Positions 56,101-64,000 of a stretch of 64,000 bases of DNA are shown here, piece by piece (position 1 is the first letter of the stretch; each line of letters begins with the position of its first letter). This DNA comes from Ostreococcus lucimarinus CCE9901 (Eukaryota; Chlorophyta; Mamiellophyceae; Mamiellales; Bathycoccaceae): contig NC_009360.1 in the NCBI RefSeq assembly GCF_000092065.1, forward strand, positions 372,001-436,000, read 5' to 3'. The notes beneath the pieces are model-generated. The model made no database searches. It had not been told where the DNA came from and worked only from the letters and a program-made list of their open reading frames with translations. The translations under genes and the position numbers were made by a program.

Positions 56101-56837
56101 CGCCGACCATCGGCATCCTTAATCTTCTCCGGTTGCATAAATGGAAATTTCAACCGATCTCGCGCGTCGTATTGCTCCGGACCGACGCCTGCGAGAACGT
56201 CCTGCGCGTTCAAATCCTTTGCCTCTGTCGCCTTCGTCGGCGCCGACGTCGTATTCACCGTCGTCTTCTTTCGTCCATTCGTCGTCGACGTCGGCACCAC
56301 CTTCTTCACCGCCACTTTGGTCGTCTTCTTCTTCTTCACCGGCGTTGACTCGCTCTCTGAGAAATCGTCGTCGTCCTCCTCTTCCTCGTCTTCGCTCGAC
56401 GCCTCGCTCGAATCCGCCTCAAACGCTTCGTCGTCGTCGTCCTCTTCCTCCGCCTCCGCGTCGAAATCGCTCCCACCATCGTCATCGCTCGACTCGATCA
56501 CCATCGTTTTCGCTTTTTTCGCCACACGTCGTCTTCCGGCGACTTTCTCCGCGCTCGCGACGTTCGTCTCTGGCGGCGTCGACGCCGCGGCGACGTTTTC
56601 CTTCTCATCACCGCTCGTGGACGCGCGCGCGCGTTTCCCGCTCGCACTTTTCGCGTGCTCGCGTTCGGGCTCGCGTTCGGGTTCGGCGTCGACGACGGTC
56701 GCGTCCGCGGTCGTCGGCGCCGCCGTCGTCGTCGTCGTCGGCGCGTCGACGCTCTCGCGTTTTGGCGCGGGCGCGAAAAACGACGCGATCGAACGCTGTC
56801 CCGGCGGCGGCGCCGTCGGTTTTTGCGCGCTTCCCAT
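53163..56837 (-). CDS. MSH6: DNA mismatch repair protein MSH6
   Basis: The 1224-residue MutS homologue starts with a PCNA-binding PIP box (QRSIASFF, residues 14-21), then a long acidic/basic disordered N-terminus, as expected for MSH6. The mismatch-recognition motif is KMGKFYEMFEMD (Phe-x-Glu, about 300-312). The ATPase domain has the Walker A motif TGPNMGGKST at about 980, then DELGRGTATADGTAIA and FSTHYHRLADDHA. MSH6 pairs with MSH2 as MutS-alpha to recognise base mismatches and small loops. All key motifs are intact. Two TGTAA motifs lie 27-40 bp past the stop. No frameshift or intron is seen. Confidence 0.95.
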   Translation of the reverse strand: MGSAQKPTAPPPGQRSIASFFAPAPKRESVDAPTTTTTAAPTTADATVVDAEPEREPEREHAKSASGKRARASTSGDEKENVAAASTPPETNVASAEKVAGRRRVAKKAKTMVIESSDDDGGSDFDAEAEEEDDDDEAFEADSSEASSEDEEEEDDDDFSESESTPVKKKKTTKVAVKKVVPTSTTNGRKKTTVNTTSAPTKATEAKDLNAQDVLAGVGPEQYDARDRLKFPFMQPEKIKDADGRRPDDPDYDPSTLLLPSTFPKMRDASGVQWTVSPGQAQWWKFKAANFDSVLLFKMGKFYEMFEMDAHIGVRDLGLMYMRGEQPHAGFPEKNYAMHAEQLARNGHRVVCIEQTETPAQLAERKKKDKTCKDTVVRREMVQVLTKGTMVDTGMLNSSPDAAFVCSIIDGCEEEDGEGWVGLCAADCGTGRFLVGAWRDDEGASCLRTALAELRPVEILVPPTGLSARAKMAVLDMCSHAQQRTFKSTSANEALEDAEAEGYFKTLKTGLPEAIKEMRDTACHPARECGIGAWGTVVAYLRAALIDADLVPQGRVESLHTTDAGAREHLARWAHSTHVAMDAAALSGLEVLENTAGGSAGTLLASLDRCVSGPGRRLLRRWVCRPLTSASAIRARQVAVSMMRGCGIEATGIARKLLRAAPDAERAISRVVGSSGEKGRSASHVVLYEDAARAKLNDFLAALEGIRAVRDATKAIAACVDACEKSDVLRALCIVNDAAATREDVFTAVGGVAMPDLSALDEMESAFDWNAAKSSGRIEPAQGVDADLDAAEEQLTAADADLASWLEEARGELGGHKTEVCFVNANKDTHLVEVPDRLASKVPHHWVREGKRKGYERFTCDDLVPLRAKRVAAEEAREDALAGVFRRIVAKFCENASEWQAAASVGAIIDVLASLAVVSEEMYASCGAVCTPKVHPQPRDGEPATLESVGLSHPCASSLARAFVPNDARLGGKHPGFCLITGPNMGGKSTYLRQVCLAAIMAHVGADVPAAKFEMTAMDAVFVRMGAKDNLAGGQSTFMVELSETGAMLRRATTNSLVALDELGRGTATADGTAIACAVASHLIDKRCRTLFSTHYHRLADDHARDPHVALAHMACRVETPSGAGVETLGRETVTFLYTLASGNCPRSYGVNVARLAGLPESVCLAAARRAAHLEAGQLEKLVGDERSRERVVDACREVLRDVSAADLTEPNVRRAQDKARTAL

Positions 56838-57018
56838 GGCGCGCGGCGCGCGAGGACGCTCGTTCGACGCGCGCGCGGTTCGCGGTGACCCGACGGCGCG
56901 ACGGGCGCGGTGTGCGGTCGGCGAATGTGGCGTTGGATTTGAAATCCAACCAGCGACAGCTCGAGCCTCGCATCGGGCGCGTTTTGATTAAAATACTACG
57001 TGGCCGCGAGCAGCGCGA

Positions 57019-58716
57019 TTAGTCGCGATAACACACGCGCGTGGCGACGCGAACGATGTCTTCCACCGTGGGGAGGGCCATCTTCTCGAGGTTCTCGGCG
57101 TAAGGCATCGGGATGTCGACGCCGGCGATGCGCTCGACGGGGGCGTCGAGGTAGTCGAAGGCGTCCTCGTTGACGACGGTGGCGATCTCCGCGCCGACGC
57201 CGCACTGCGGCCAGCCCTCTTCGACGACAACCATGCGGTTGGTTTTACGCACCGAAGCCGCGAGCGCGCCGCGGTCGAGCGGGCGGAGCGAGCGGAGGTT
57301 GATGACCTCCGCGTCGATGCCTTGCTCGCGAAGTTGTTCGGCGGCTTCGAGGCAGTAGCCGACCATCTTCGAAAACGCGACGAGGGTCACGTCCGCGCCG
57401 GGCTTCATCACGACCGCCTTACCGATCGGAAGGACGAATTCTTCGTCCATGGCTTCCTTGGGCAACGCAAACTCTTGACCGTACAAGAGTTCGTTCTCCA
57501 AAAACACCACGGGATCCGGGTCGCGAATCGCCGCCTTCATCAAACCGCGAGCGTCTTCGGCGTCGTACGGCGCGAGCACCTTCAAACCCGGAATAGACAT
57601 GTACCACGCGGCGAAGCACTGAGAGTGCTGCGCACCGACTCCCGCAGCCGCACCGTTCGGGCCGCGGAAAACGATCGGAGCGGAAATCGCCCCGGCGGAC
57701 ATGTACAACGTCTTTGCGGCGCTGTTGACGATGTGGTCGATGGCTTGCATGGAGAAGTTGAACGTCATAAACTCGACGATCGGTTTCAAACCCATGAAAG
57801 CGGCACCAACGCCAAGACCAGTGAACCCAGCCTCGGTGATGGGCGTGTCGCGCACGCGATCGGCGCCAAACTTTTGTAACAAGCCCTTCGTGATCTTGTA
57901 CGCGCCTTGGTAGTCGCCGACTTCTTCGCCCATGATGAACACCTTTTCATCGCGCGCCATCTCTTCGCTCAGCGCGCTGTTCAGCGCGTCGCGAACCGTC
58001 ATTCTCGGCGAGTCCGCGGGAAGTTGCTTAGCGACCGGCGCGGCGCGCGCGTCTGAGACGTCCTCCGTCCGCCCGCTCGCCCGCGAGTTTCGCAGCGGCA
58101 CGCCTTGCTCTTTAATAGATCGATAATCTGGACGTTCCAGCACCGCGCGCGCCGCGGTCGCCGTCTCTGTCGCCGTCTCTGTCGCCGTCGTCGTCTCCGC
58201 CGTCTCCTCGGCGACGTAATCCTTAAACGCCGCCACATCCTCCTCGTTTTCGCACATCACGCACACCGCCTTCCCCACCGGAATGTCGTCCGCGTCCCCG
58301 CTCGGCACCAAAATCTTCGCCAAGTACCCCTCCTCCATGGACTCCATCTCCATCACCGCCTTATCCGTCTGCACCTCCGCCAGAATGTCCCCGGTCGCCA
58401 CTCGATCGCCCTCCGCCTTTTTCCAGCTCGCGATCCCGCCGCGCGTCATCGTCGGCGACAGCGACGGAAACGGAATCACCTCGTGCGGCGGGTACGTCCC
58501 GCTCGCGTACGTTCGCGCCCATCCCGGCGCGCGCGCGCGTCTCCACGCCGCGCACCGTCGCGCCGCCGCCGCATCGCGCGTCGTCACCGCGCCGTCGTCG
58601 CCGCGTCGCGTCGCCGACGCCATCGCCATCGATCGCGCGCATCGCGCGTCTCGACTCACCGTCTCGCGACCTCGCCGCGCGGCCGCCGCGCACGCCTCGA
58701 GCGCCGCGCGCCGCAT
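57019..58716 (-). CDS. PDHB: Mitochondrial pyruvate dehydrogenase E1 beta with N-terminal lipoyl domain
   Basis: The 565-residue protein has an Arg/Ala-rich presequence of about 70 residues. A lipoyl domain at about 79-155 ([21 protein letters not shown] ... [13 protein letters not shown]) has the lipoylatable Lys119. A Thr/Glu/Ala linker follows. From about 239 there is a full E1-beta transketolase-like chain: [63 protein letters not shown] and [26 protein letters not shown]1 decarboxylates pyruvate and reductively acetylates lipoamide, normally on E2. Lipoyl domains on E1-beta are known in some alphaproteobacteria. This frame is continuous and needs no splicing. An alternative start at residue 30 would not affect the fusion. 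Confidence 0.92.
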   Translation of the reverse strand: MRRAALEACAAAARRGRETVSRDARCARSMAMASATRRGDDGAVTTRDAAAARRCAAWRRARAPGWARTYASGTYPPHEVIPFPSLSPTMTRGGIASWKKAEGDRVATGDILAEVQTDKAVMEMESMEEGYLAKILVPSGDADDIPVGKAVCVMCENEEDVAAFKDYVAEETAETTTATETATETATAARAVLERPDYRSIKEQGVPLRNSRASGRTEDVSDARAAPVAKQLPADSPRMTVRDALNSALSEEMARDEKVFIMGEEVGDYQGAYKITKGLLQKFGADRVRDTPITEAGFTGLGVGAAFMGLKPIVEFMTFNFSMQAIDHIVNSAAKTLYMSAGAISAPIVFRGPNGAAAGVGAQHSQCFAAWYMSIPGLKVLAPYDAEDARGLMKAAIRDPDPVVFLENELLYGQEFALPKEAMDEEFVLPIGKAVVMKPGADVTLVAFSKMVGYCLEAAEQLREQGIDAEVINLRSLRPLDRGALAASVRKTNRMVVVEEGWPQCGVGAEIATVVNEDAFDYLDAPVERIAGVDIPMPYAENLEKMALPTVEDIVRVATRVCYRD

Positions 58717-58873
58717 CTGCGAAACGCCGTCGCGCTTTCGCGTCGCGTCGTCGCGTCGTCGCGCGTCCGTGTGCGGTCGTCGCGATCGCGAATTCGACGA
58801 ACCCCCCCACACGCGGGTGTTTTCACGCCGGCGCGCCCGTCGCGTCGCCGCGCGCGCGACGACGCGACGCGCG

Positions 58874-59251
58874 ATGCGCGACGACGGCCCGCGCGCCCTC
58901 GTCGAGGGCCTCGACGGCGCCGTCGCCCGCGCCGCGCGCGCGCTCGACGCGCACGCGCGCGGCGCGGCGGACGCGCAGGACGCGCTGTGCGCGCGCGTCG
59001 ATCGATGCGCGGACGCGCTCGAAGCGCTCGTCGACGCGATGCCGACGAGCGCGAGCGAGGCGCACGCGAAGCGACTGCGATCGCTGCGACAGCGCATCGA
59101 TGGACTGGGCGCGAGCGCGAGAGATCTGAGGGACAGGGCGCGCGCGCTGCACGACGACGCGCGCGCGAGCCGACGCGCGGATTCGAGCGCGCTCGCGGCG
59201 CGCGAGGGCGACGAGTTACCGCCGCGAGACGCGGTGTTTCGCGATGGGTGA
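58874..59251 (+). CDS. Small alpha-helical protein, possibly SNAPIN/BLOC-1-like
   Basis: The 125-residue protein is nearly all helix with heptad spacing ([34 protein letters not shown] ... [23 protein letters not shown]). The size and pattern recall small subunits of BLOC-1/BORC such as SNAPIN, but no diagnostic residue is present, so this is only a suggestion. It is divergent from the PDH E1-beta gene and convergent with UMP1. A TGTAA motif lies 20 bp after the stop. Confidence 0.5.
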   Translation: MRDDGPRALVEGLDGAVARAARALDAHARGAADAQDALCARVDRCADALEALVDAMPTSASEAHAKRLRSLRQRIDGLGASARDLRDRARALHDDARASRRADSSALAAREGDELPPRDAVFRDG

Positions 59252-59335
59252 CGGCGCGCGCGCGCGATCGTTGTAATGGTGTACTGTATCGATGGCTAGG
59301 AGACGCGCGACGCGCGCGCGTCGAGAGACGCGCGA

Positions 59336-59749
59336 CTAAAACCGACCGACGCTCGGGCCCAAGCCGAGCTTGGCCTCCATGACGGCGTGCGCGTCCGAGC
59401 GCGGGCCTTCCGTGCGCATGTCCTCGGGATTGAGGTAATCCTCGAACCCGAATCGATCGATGTCGCCGGTGAGAATCTGTAACCCTAATCGTTTGCTCGG
59501 CACCGGTCCCGGGAGGCGCTCGACGTCGGTCAAAATCTGTCGCTCGGCGTCCAACTTGGCCGGGATCGCGCCTCCGTGCGCGCGCGCCATCGTCTCTAAC
59601 TTCTTCGCGTACTCCGCGCCGCTCGCGCGTTCCTCTTGCATCACCTGCACGGGGTGCTTCGCGGACGACGCGCCGACGTCGCGCGCGGCGGCGAGGCCGA
59701 GTCGGAGCGTGTCCACGGGTCTTCGCAAGAATTTGATCTCGTCATCCAT
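59336..59749 (-). CDS. UMP1: Proteasome maturation factor UMP1 (POMP)
   Basis: The 137-residue protein has the UMP1 pattern. HPVQVMQEE lies in the middle, followed by a helix, MARAHGGAIPAKLDAERQILTDVERLPGPVPSKRLGLQILTGD, and FGFEDYLNPEDM towards the end. UMP1 guides assembly of the 20S proteasome core and is degraded as its first substrate. The ATG at 59749 (MDDEIKFLRR) begins the recognisable protein. Upstream in-frame sequence is CG-rich promoter. Confidence 0.85.
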   Translation of the reverse strand: MDDEIKFLRRPVDTLRLGLAAARDVGASSAKHPVQVMQEERASGAEYAKKLETMARAHGGAIPAKLDAERQILTDVERLPGPVPSKRLGLQILTGDIDRFGFEDYLNPEDMRTEGPRSDAHAVMEAKLGLGPSVGRF

Positions 59750-59981
59750 TTCGATCGTTCGGCGGTCGTCGAGGGCGCGGTTCGCGCGGGGAGGGCGCGG
59801 GGCGCGACGGGGCGTCGAGCGTCGGCGAGCGGCGCGCGAGGGCGGCGCGCGCGCGAGGCGGCTGGTTGTGCGGACGGCGCGCGAGGGGCGGGTCGGTTGG
59901 GTCGCGTCGCGAGGCGGAACGAGTCGCGAGGCGGCGGTTCGATTACAACACGGGTAATGTACGGCGCGAGCGCGCGCGCGA

Positions 59982-61526
59982 TCAGCGGGTGGGATCGGCG
60001 TCGTCGGCGTCGTCGGCGTCGTCGTCGGCGTCGGCGGCGGCGGCGGCGCGCGCTCTGTCCCGCCTGGCGGCGATGCGGAGCGCTTGGTGATAAATTTCGT
60101 CGTTGCGAGCGCCGAATTTGTGCAACTCGGCGCCATTGCGCCACGCCTCGACGCGAGCCATACGTCCTGCTTCATACTCTCCGAGATTTTTCTCAGCCTT
60201 GAGCCACTTGGCCCAATCGTCGGTGGTGCGCGCCGTCTTGTCTTTGCCGTACCACTCGGGAAGGTAGCCGCCGACGATGTGCGGCGCCTTCGGCGGACCG
60301 CCCTGCGCCATATAGCAGTTGACTCTATTCTTCCTTCCACCGATTGGACTCACTGAAGTGTCGCGGTCACCGCAAATGTGCAAAAGCAACCACGCGTCGA
60401 CCATGTTGGCACCGTTTTGTAGGATGATTTCATTGTTGATTTTCTCGGTAAATTTTGGACCGATGACGTACCCGGCCAAACCGCACCCAGCTTTGATGTG
60501 GTTTGCGGAGTACATGTACACCATTTCATCCTCCACGGGCCATTGCTTCACAAACTGCCCAGTCGGTTCGTCTCGAGCTTTGAGCAAAATCACGTCCGCG
60601 TTCGCCGGAGCGTTATCGATCACGCTTTGCAACGCGTACGGCTTCATGCGTATGCCACCCCAAAGCGCGTCGCTTTCAAAAATCACCGTCCACTTGTTCT
60701 TGAACTTTGAATGCAAACGCCACATGCGCATGTGCGAAAACAAACAACTGATGTGATGCGAAACCCCGTATAAAAACTTTGGCAAGACGCCGACACCGTC
60801 TTTGTTGGACTTGGCCGCAGACAACCCGCCGAACCACTTGTCTAAGTTCGCGTTCGGGCGAAGCTCTTTGAGTTCCTCCAACGCCTCTTCCGTGAGATCA
60901 AACGTTTTCGGCCACGCGTTAGCGTTCGTACCGTACTGAATCTGCACCAGCTTATCTGCTTGATCACGCGCCTCGTGCTCATGGCTGCCTGCGTTCTCAC
61001 CAAACGTTTTCACGAACTGGCGCTTCACGCCCTCCGCGCGCTTCACGTCGTACTTCAAGTCTTCGACGGCGATGACGTATATCGGCGTCTCGAGCTTCCG
61101 ACGCGTGCGGTTGCCACCGACCGCGAAATAGCGATCGGAAGAAAACGAAGGAAACGAGTTCTCGTACGAGTCTGCCTTCGCCGCTTCCAGGGCCGCGCCC
61201 TCGAGTCGCACTTGATCCATCTCCGCGAACGCCAGCGCTGGGGTGTTGACTTGCTCCAGCGGCAGGTTTGGCGTCCACACCGGCTTCCGTGCGCGACCGA
61301 GCGCGCCGCGACGCGCCACGACACTCGTCGTCAAGCTCGCGGCGGCAAAGAGCGCGCCGGCGAGCGCGAACGCGGCGATGGCGCGAGATCGTCGTCGCGC
61401 GGAAGCATCGCGTGATCCTTCCTCAAAGTATTCCGTCGCCGCGTCGCCGCTCACGCGCTGGCGTGGACGCGACGGATCGCGATCGATCAGCGTTCGCCGC
61501 TCATCGACGTTCGTTTCCAGCGCCAT
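59982..61526 (-). CDS. GT25-like type II membrane glycosyltransferase, copy A
   Basis: The 514-residue protein has a cytosolic N-terminus of about 46 residues, a signal-anchor (about 47-69, AIAAFALAGALFAAASLTTSVVA) and a luminal domain. The core contains VSHHISCLFSHMRMWRLH and then WTVIFESDALWGG. This resembles glycosyltransferase family 25 (G-C-x-x-S-H ... lie-EDD), with E-S-D in place of E-D-D. YVIAVEDLKYDVKR is the strand before it. The C-terminus ends in an Asp/Ala repeat. It is tandem with copy B, 111 bp apart. The substrate and any divalent-metal requirement are unknown. A Golgi role in protein or surface glycan modification is inferred. Confidence 0.68.
   Translation of the reverse strand: MALETNVDERRTLIDRDPSRPRQRVSGDAATEYFEEGSRDASARRRSRAIAAFALAGALFAAASLTTSVVARRGALGRARKPVWTPNLPLEQVNTPALAFAEMDQVRLEGAALEAAKADSYENSFPSFSSDRYFAVGGNRTRRKLETPIYVIAVEDLKYDVKRAEGVKRQFVKTFGENAGSHEHEARDQADKLVQIQYGTNANAWPKTFDLTEEALEELKELRPNANLDKWFGGLSAAKSNKDGVGVLPKFLYGVSHHISCLFSHMRMWRLHSKFKNKWTVIFESDALWGGIRMKPYALQSVIDNAPANADVILLKARDEPTGQFVKQWPVEDEMVYMYSANHIKAGCGLAGYVIGPKFTEKINNEIILQNGANMVDAWLLLHICGDRDTSVSPIGGRKNRVNCYMAQGGPPKAPHIVGGYLPEWYGKDKTARTTDDWAKWLKAEKNLGEYEAGRMARVEAWRNGAELHKFGARNDEIYHQALRIAARRDRARAAAAADADDDADDADDADPTR
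59992..60048. repeat. (GTC/GGC)n trinucleotide tract in the copy A tail
   Basis: Imperfect trinucleotide units encode the Asp/Ala-rich C-terminus of copy A. Copy B has no comparable tail. Confidence 0.7.
61084..61284. repeat. Near-identical tract in GT25-like copy A (matches 62719-62919)
   Basis: These 201 bp match copy B with one difference (C against T in the codon that gives Ala in A and Thr in B). The tract encodes the stem segment from VWTPNLPLEQVNTP to KLETP, where even synonymous positions are identical. Confidence 0.9.
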
Positions 61527-61637
61527 CGCGAGATCGTCGTCGCGCGATGGAAAGTGACGCGCGACGCTGGTTCGCGACTGGTGCTACTATACAGGGTGTT
61601 ACGATGGTTATATGCTATACAGGTGACTACGTGAATT

Positions 61638-63221
61638 CTAGTGTGTCGACGGGCTTGCCGCATCTGTCGCAGCCTCGCCCGCTGCTGCTCGGGCTTTCGC
61701 GCGCTTGGCTTGAAGCCGTAACGCTTGTCGAAGCATTTCGTCGTTGCGAGCGCCGAATTTGTGCAACTCGGCGCCATTGCGCCACGCCTCGACGCGCGCC
61801 ATGCGGCCCTTATTGTACTCCGCATCGTTCTTCTCAGCCTTGAGCCACTCGGCCCAATCGTCGGTGGTGCGCGCCGTCTTGTCTTTGCCGTACCACTCGG
61901 GAAGGTAGCCGCCGACGATGTGCGGCGCCTTCGGTGGACCGCCCTGCGCGTGATAACAGTTGAGCTTATTCTTTCGTCCGCCCTCACCACTCACCCTCGG
62001 GTCGCGCACGCTACAGATGTGATTGATCAACCATGCGTCGACCATATCTGCGCCGCCACTATAAATGATCTGTTTATACAGCTTCTCCGTAAACTTTGGA
62101 CCGACGATGTAACCCGCTAACCCGCACGCAGCCTGGACTCGATTCATAGAGTACATGTAGATCATTTCATCCTCCACCGGCCACTGCTTCACGAACTGCC
62201 CGGTCGGTTCGTCTCTGGTTTTGAGAAAGATCACGTCCGCATTCGCCGGAGCGTTATCGATCACGCTCTGTAATCCTTTTGGAGGAATGTGGAGGCCTGA
62301 CCACAAGCCGTCGCTTTCGAAAATCACCGTCCACTTGTTTTTCAATTTTTGATGCAACCGCCACATGCGCATGTGGGAAAATAAGCACCCGACGTGATGC
62401 GAGATGCCGCGTACCGCTCTCGGTAATAGACCATCGTGCAGTTTCGCTGCCGCTAAGTTGGCGAACCAAGACATGTGGTTCGTCGGGCGGAGCTCTTCGA
62501 GGCCTTCCAGCGCCTCCGTCGCGAGCTCAATGGTGTGCGGCCACGCGAGGGCGTTGACTCCGTCTTGAGTTTGCACCAACTTCTTCGCCTGTGCGGCAGC
62601 TTCGTGCGTCCGATTGATGTAGTTCGGACTCTCGCTAAACGATCGCACGATCGCCGCCTTTAACGAATCCGCCTTTGCCAAATCGGGTTTGGAGTCCGCC
62701 AAGGCGATGACGTACACGGGCGTCTCGAGCTTCCGACGCGTGCGGTTGCCACCGACCGTGAAATAGCGATCGGAAGAAAACGAAGGAAACGAGTTCTCGT
62801 ACGAGTCTGCCTTCGCCGCTTCCAGGGCCGCGCCCTCGAGTCGCACTTGATCCATCTCCGCGAACGCCAGCGCTGGGGTGTTGACTTGCTCCAGCGGCAG
62901 GTTTGGCGTCCACACCGGCAGATGCGCAGGTTTCGCCCCTAACCGAGCCCCTGGATGCACGTGCATCTTCTGCGTGTGCGTCAGCATGTCCACCGTGAGC
63001 CCGACGCAGGCGAGACACGCGCCGAGGAGCGTGAACACGCTCAAGGCGAAGAATCTCCTTCGCGCCCAAAGCTCGCGCGAATCCGCTTCAAAGTATTCCG
63101 TCGCCGCATCGTCGCTCACGCGCTGTGTCGGTCGCGCGATGAGCGTCTGTCGCTCACCGCCGCGCGCGCTCGCGGTGAGTGACATCGCGCGTTCGGCGAC
63201 GGCAAGTGCGGCCGTGATCAC
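61638..63221 (-). CDS. GT25-like type II membrane glycosyltransferase, copy B
   Basis: The 527-residue paralogue of copy A has the same order: N-tail with YFEADSRELWARRR, a signal-anchor (about 57-77, FALSVFTLLGACLACVGLTVD), a stem, and the core GISHHVGCLFSHMRMWRLH then WTVIFESDGLWSG. The C-terminal third is highly similar to copy A (GGPPKAPHIVGGYLPEWYGKDK) but ends without the Asp repeat. The first luminal segment is almost identical at the DNA level, while the N-tail and the segment after LETP differ markedly. Both copies are intact, so both are probably functional. Confidence 0.68.
   Translation of the reverse strand: MITAALAVAERAMSLTASARGGERQTLIARPTQRVSDDAATEYFEADSRELWARRRFFALSVFTLLGACLACVGLTVDMLTHTQKMHVHPGARLGAKPAHLPVWTPNLPLEQVNTPALAFAEMDQVRLEGAALEAAKADSYENSFPSFSSDRYFTVGGNRTRRKLETPVYVIALADSKPDLAKADSLKAAIVRSFSESPNYINRTHEAAAQAKKLVQTQDGVNALAWPHTIELATEALEGLEELRPTNHMSWFANLAAAKLHDGLLPRAVRGISHHVGCLFSHMRMWRLHQKLKNKWTVIFESDGLWSGLHIPPKGLQSVIDNAPANADVIFLKTRDEPTGQFVKQWPVEDEMIYMYSMNRVQAACGLAGYIVGPKFTEKLYKQIIYSGGADMVDAWLINHICSVRDPRVSGEGGRKNKLNCYHAQGGPPKAPHIVGGYLPEWYGKDKTARTTDDWAEWLKAEKNDAEYNKGRMARVEAWRNGAELHKFGARNDEMLRQALRLQAKRAKARAAAGEAATDAASPSTH
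62719..62919. repeat. Near-identical tract in GT25-like copy B (matches 61084-61284)
   Basis: This is the partner of the tract in copy A, in the same orientation. Flanking coding sequence on both sides diverges abruptly. That contrast suggests gene conversion rather than simple recent duplication. Confidence 0.9.
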
Positions 63222-63390
63222 GCACGCGGGGTGTTACGAGTTCGCGCTCAAGCGCGGCGACGATGACGACGACGACGACGGGCGATTATGCGTGCGTGGC
63301 GATCATAAACGAGGTCAAAATAGTAATGAATGAGTTCTCTCATCAACTGCGTTGTTACAAATACATGGCGGTCGCGCGCTCGAGCGCGCC

Positions 63391-63936
63391 TCACGCGTCC
63401 TGCGAGTCCTTCGTCGTGTATCGCCCGAGCGCCGAATTGAAAAAGGCAAAAATACCCTTCACGATGGACTGACGAACCGCGACGACGCCCTTACCGAACT
63501 CCCCACCCGGTCCGGCGCTCGTTTCGCGAATAAACAGCGTGTACACCAGGCCGAAACTTCCGTTCACAAGGAGCATCGCCACGAGAAACAACGCCAACGG
63601 CGGTTCCTTTTCTACAAACAGATCCAGCATCTCTCCCGCCGTCTTCGACTCCCTAATGACGTCTAAACCAATCTGTTCGTCCTTCAGAACCTCGTCCACC
63701 ACCGCGCGTTCCTCGCGAACGAGCTCCGCGCGCAGCGACCCGGCGACTTGTCCGATAACCTCTCCCGGCGTCGTCGCCGCGCGCGCCGCATCACCGTGCG
63801 CGCTCGTCAGCGCCACCACCACCGCCACCGCGTTCGCCACGAGCGCGCTCGTCGCTTCCCGGCTCGTCGTCTCGCCGTCATCGCGTCCCCAGCCGCGCGT
63901 TTCCAACGCATCGCCTCGGGACGCTGTCGACGTCAT
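63391..63936 (-). CDS. Unknown protein, probably plastid membrane
   Basis: The 181-residue protein has an N-terminus rich in Ser/Thr/Arg. A hydrophobic stretch (about 31-53, ALVANAVAVVVALTSAHGDAARA) ends in an alanine-rich site that resembles a thylakoid-processing site. A helical middle and a transmembrane segment at about 111-136 (PPLALFLVAMLLVNGSFGLVYTLFI) follow, then a short tail. I recognise no family. Plastid location is inferred from the N-terminus only. A TGTAA motif lies about 32 bp past the stop. Only 64 bp of upstream sequence remain in the window. Confidence 0.55.
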   Translation of the reverse strand: MTSTASRGDALETRGWGRDDGETTSREATSALVANAVAVVVALTSAHGDAARAATTPGEVIGQVAGSLRAELVREERAVVDEVLKDEQIGLDVIRESKTAGEMLDLFVEKEPPLALFLVAMLLVNGSFGLVYTLFIRETSAGPGGEFGKGVVAVRQSIVKGIFAFFNSALGRYTTKDSQDA

Positions 63937-64000
63937 CTTGTCGCTTTCGCGCGCTCTCGCGACGCGCGCGGACGACGACGCGCGTCGATCGCGCGCGGGT

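Noticed and set aside
1-64000. tRNA, rRNA, CRISPR arrays, insertion sequences and bacterial operon signals
   Set aside because: No clover-leaf with a GTTCGAnTC arm, no rRNA core, no regular spacer-repeat array, no transposase frame and no Shine-Dalgarno pattern was found on reading both strands.

Overview
The window is nuclear DNA from a very compact, GC-rich eukaryotic genome. It fits a picoplanktonic green alga of the Mamiellophyceae, most likely Ostreococcus or a close relative. The evidence is the gene content: a plant CCA1/LHY-type clock MYB, the plastid proteins TIC236, CCB1 and NusG, organellar TrpRS and 5'-3' exonuclease, a DA1-type peptidase, and the general eukaryotic proteins symplekin, SF3B5, exocyst Sec6, MSH6, ATG10 and BRF1. 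Nearly every gene is one uninterrupted frame, intergenic gaps are mostly 30-280 bp, neighbours often alternate strand, and promoters are rich in CG dinucleotides. Only one intron could be resolved. I saw no rRNA, tRNA, CRISPR array or transposon.

Layout. 1-5.2 kb: 3' end of a GIY-YIG/zinc-knuckle gene, a CCA1-like clock MYB, a hypothetical protein and a plastid NusG with a SAP domain. 5.2-13 kb: a coiled-coil protein, a GCK-domain protein, symplekin, SF3B5 and a membrane-anchored PstS-like phosphate-binding protein. 13-25 kb: exocyst Sec6, the very long TIC236 gene, a short-chain dehydrogenase and organellar TrpRS. 25-33 kb: Sec62, FAM98, a coiled-coil/RWD-like protein, a CFAP20-domain protein, a Lin0512-family protein and a DA1-like LIM peptidase. 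33-48 kb: cytosolic ProRS with a GST-like extension and an intron, an actin-related protein, an organellar 5'-3' exonuclease, a type II membrane sulfotransferase-like protein, a HEATR5/SWEETIE protein, an orphan and BRF1. 48-59 kb: a class I aminotransferase, CCB1, a basic orphan, ATG10, an AIRIM-like protein, ISD11, MSH6 and a mitochondrial PDH E1-beta carrying its own lipoyl domain. 59-64 kb: a small helical protein, UMP1, a tandem pair of GT25-like type II membrane proteins, and an unknown plastid-type membrane protein.

There is no operon-like functional clustering. Several genes serve the organelles: TIC236 (import), NusG (plastid transcription), CCB1 (cytochrome b6f assembly), TrpRS and the exonuclease (organelle gene expression and DNA), and ISD11 and PDH E1-beta (mitochondria). 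The items most worth a second look are the lipoyl-E1-beta fusion, a Sec62 whose glycosylation-sequon tail ends in RDEL, the GT25-like pair with a 200/201 identical tract, the GST-extended ProRS, a CFAP20-domain gene in a lineage thought to lack flagella, a PstS-like surface protein, an evening-element-like inverted repeat beside the clock gene, and a 12-bp element that could supply polyadenylation signals to two convergent genes.

Start codons are uncertain for many genes because GC-rich upstream sequence stays open in frame. Where the long frame ran through arginine/alanine-rich, non-protein-like sequence I chose an internal ATG and said so.
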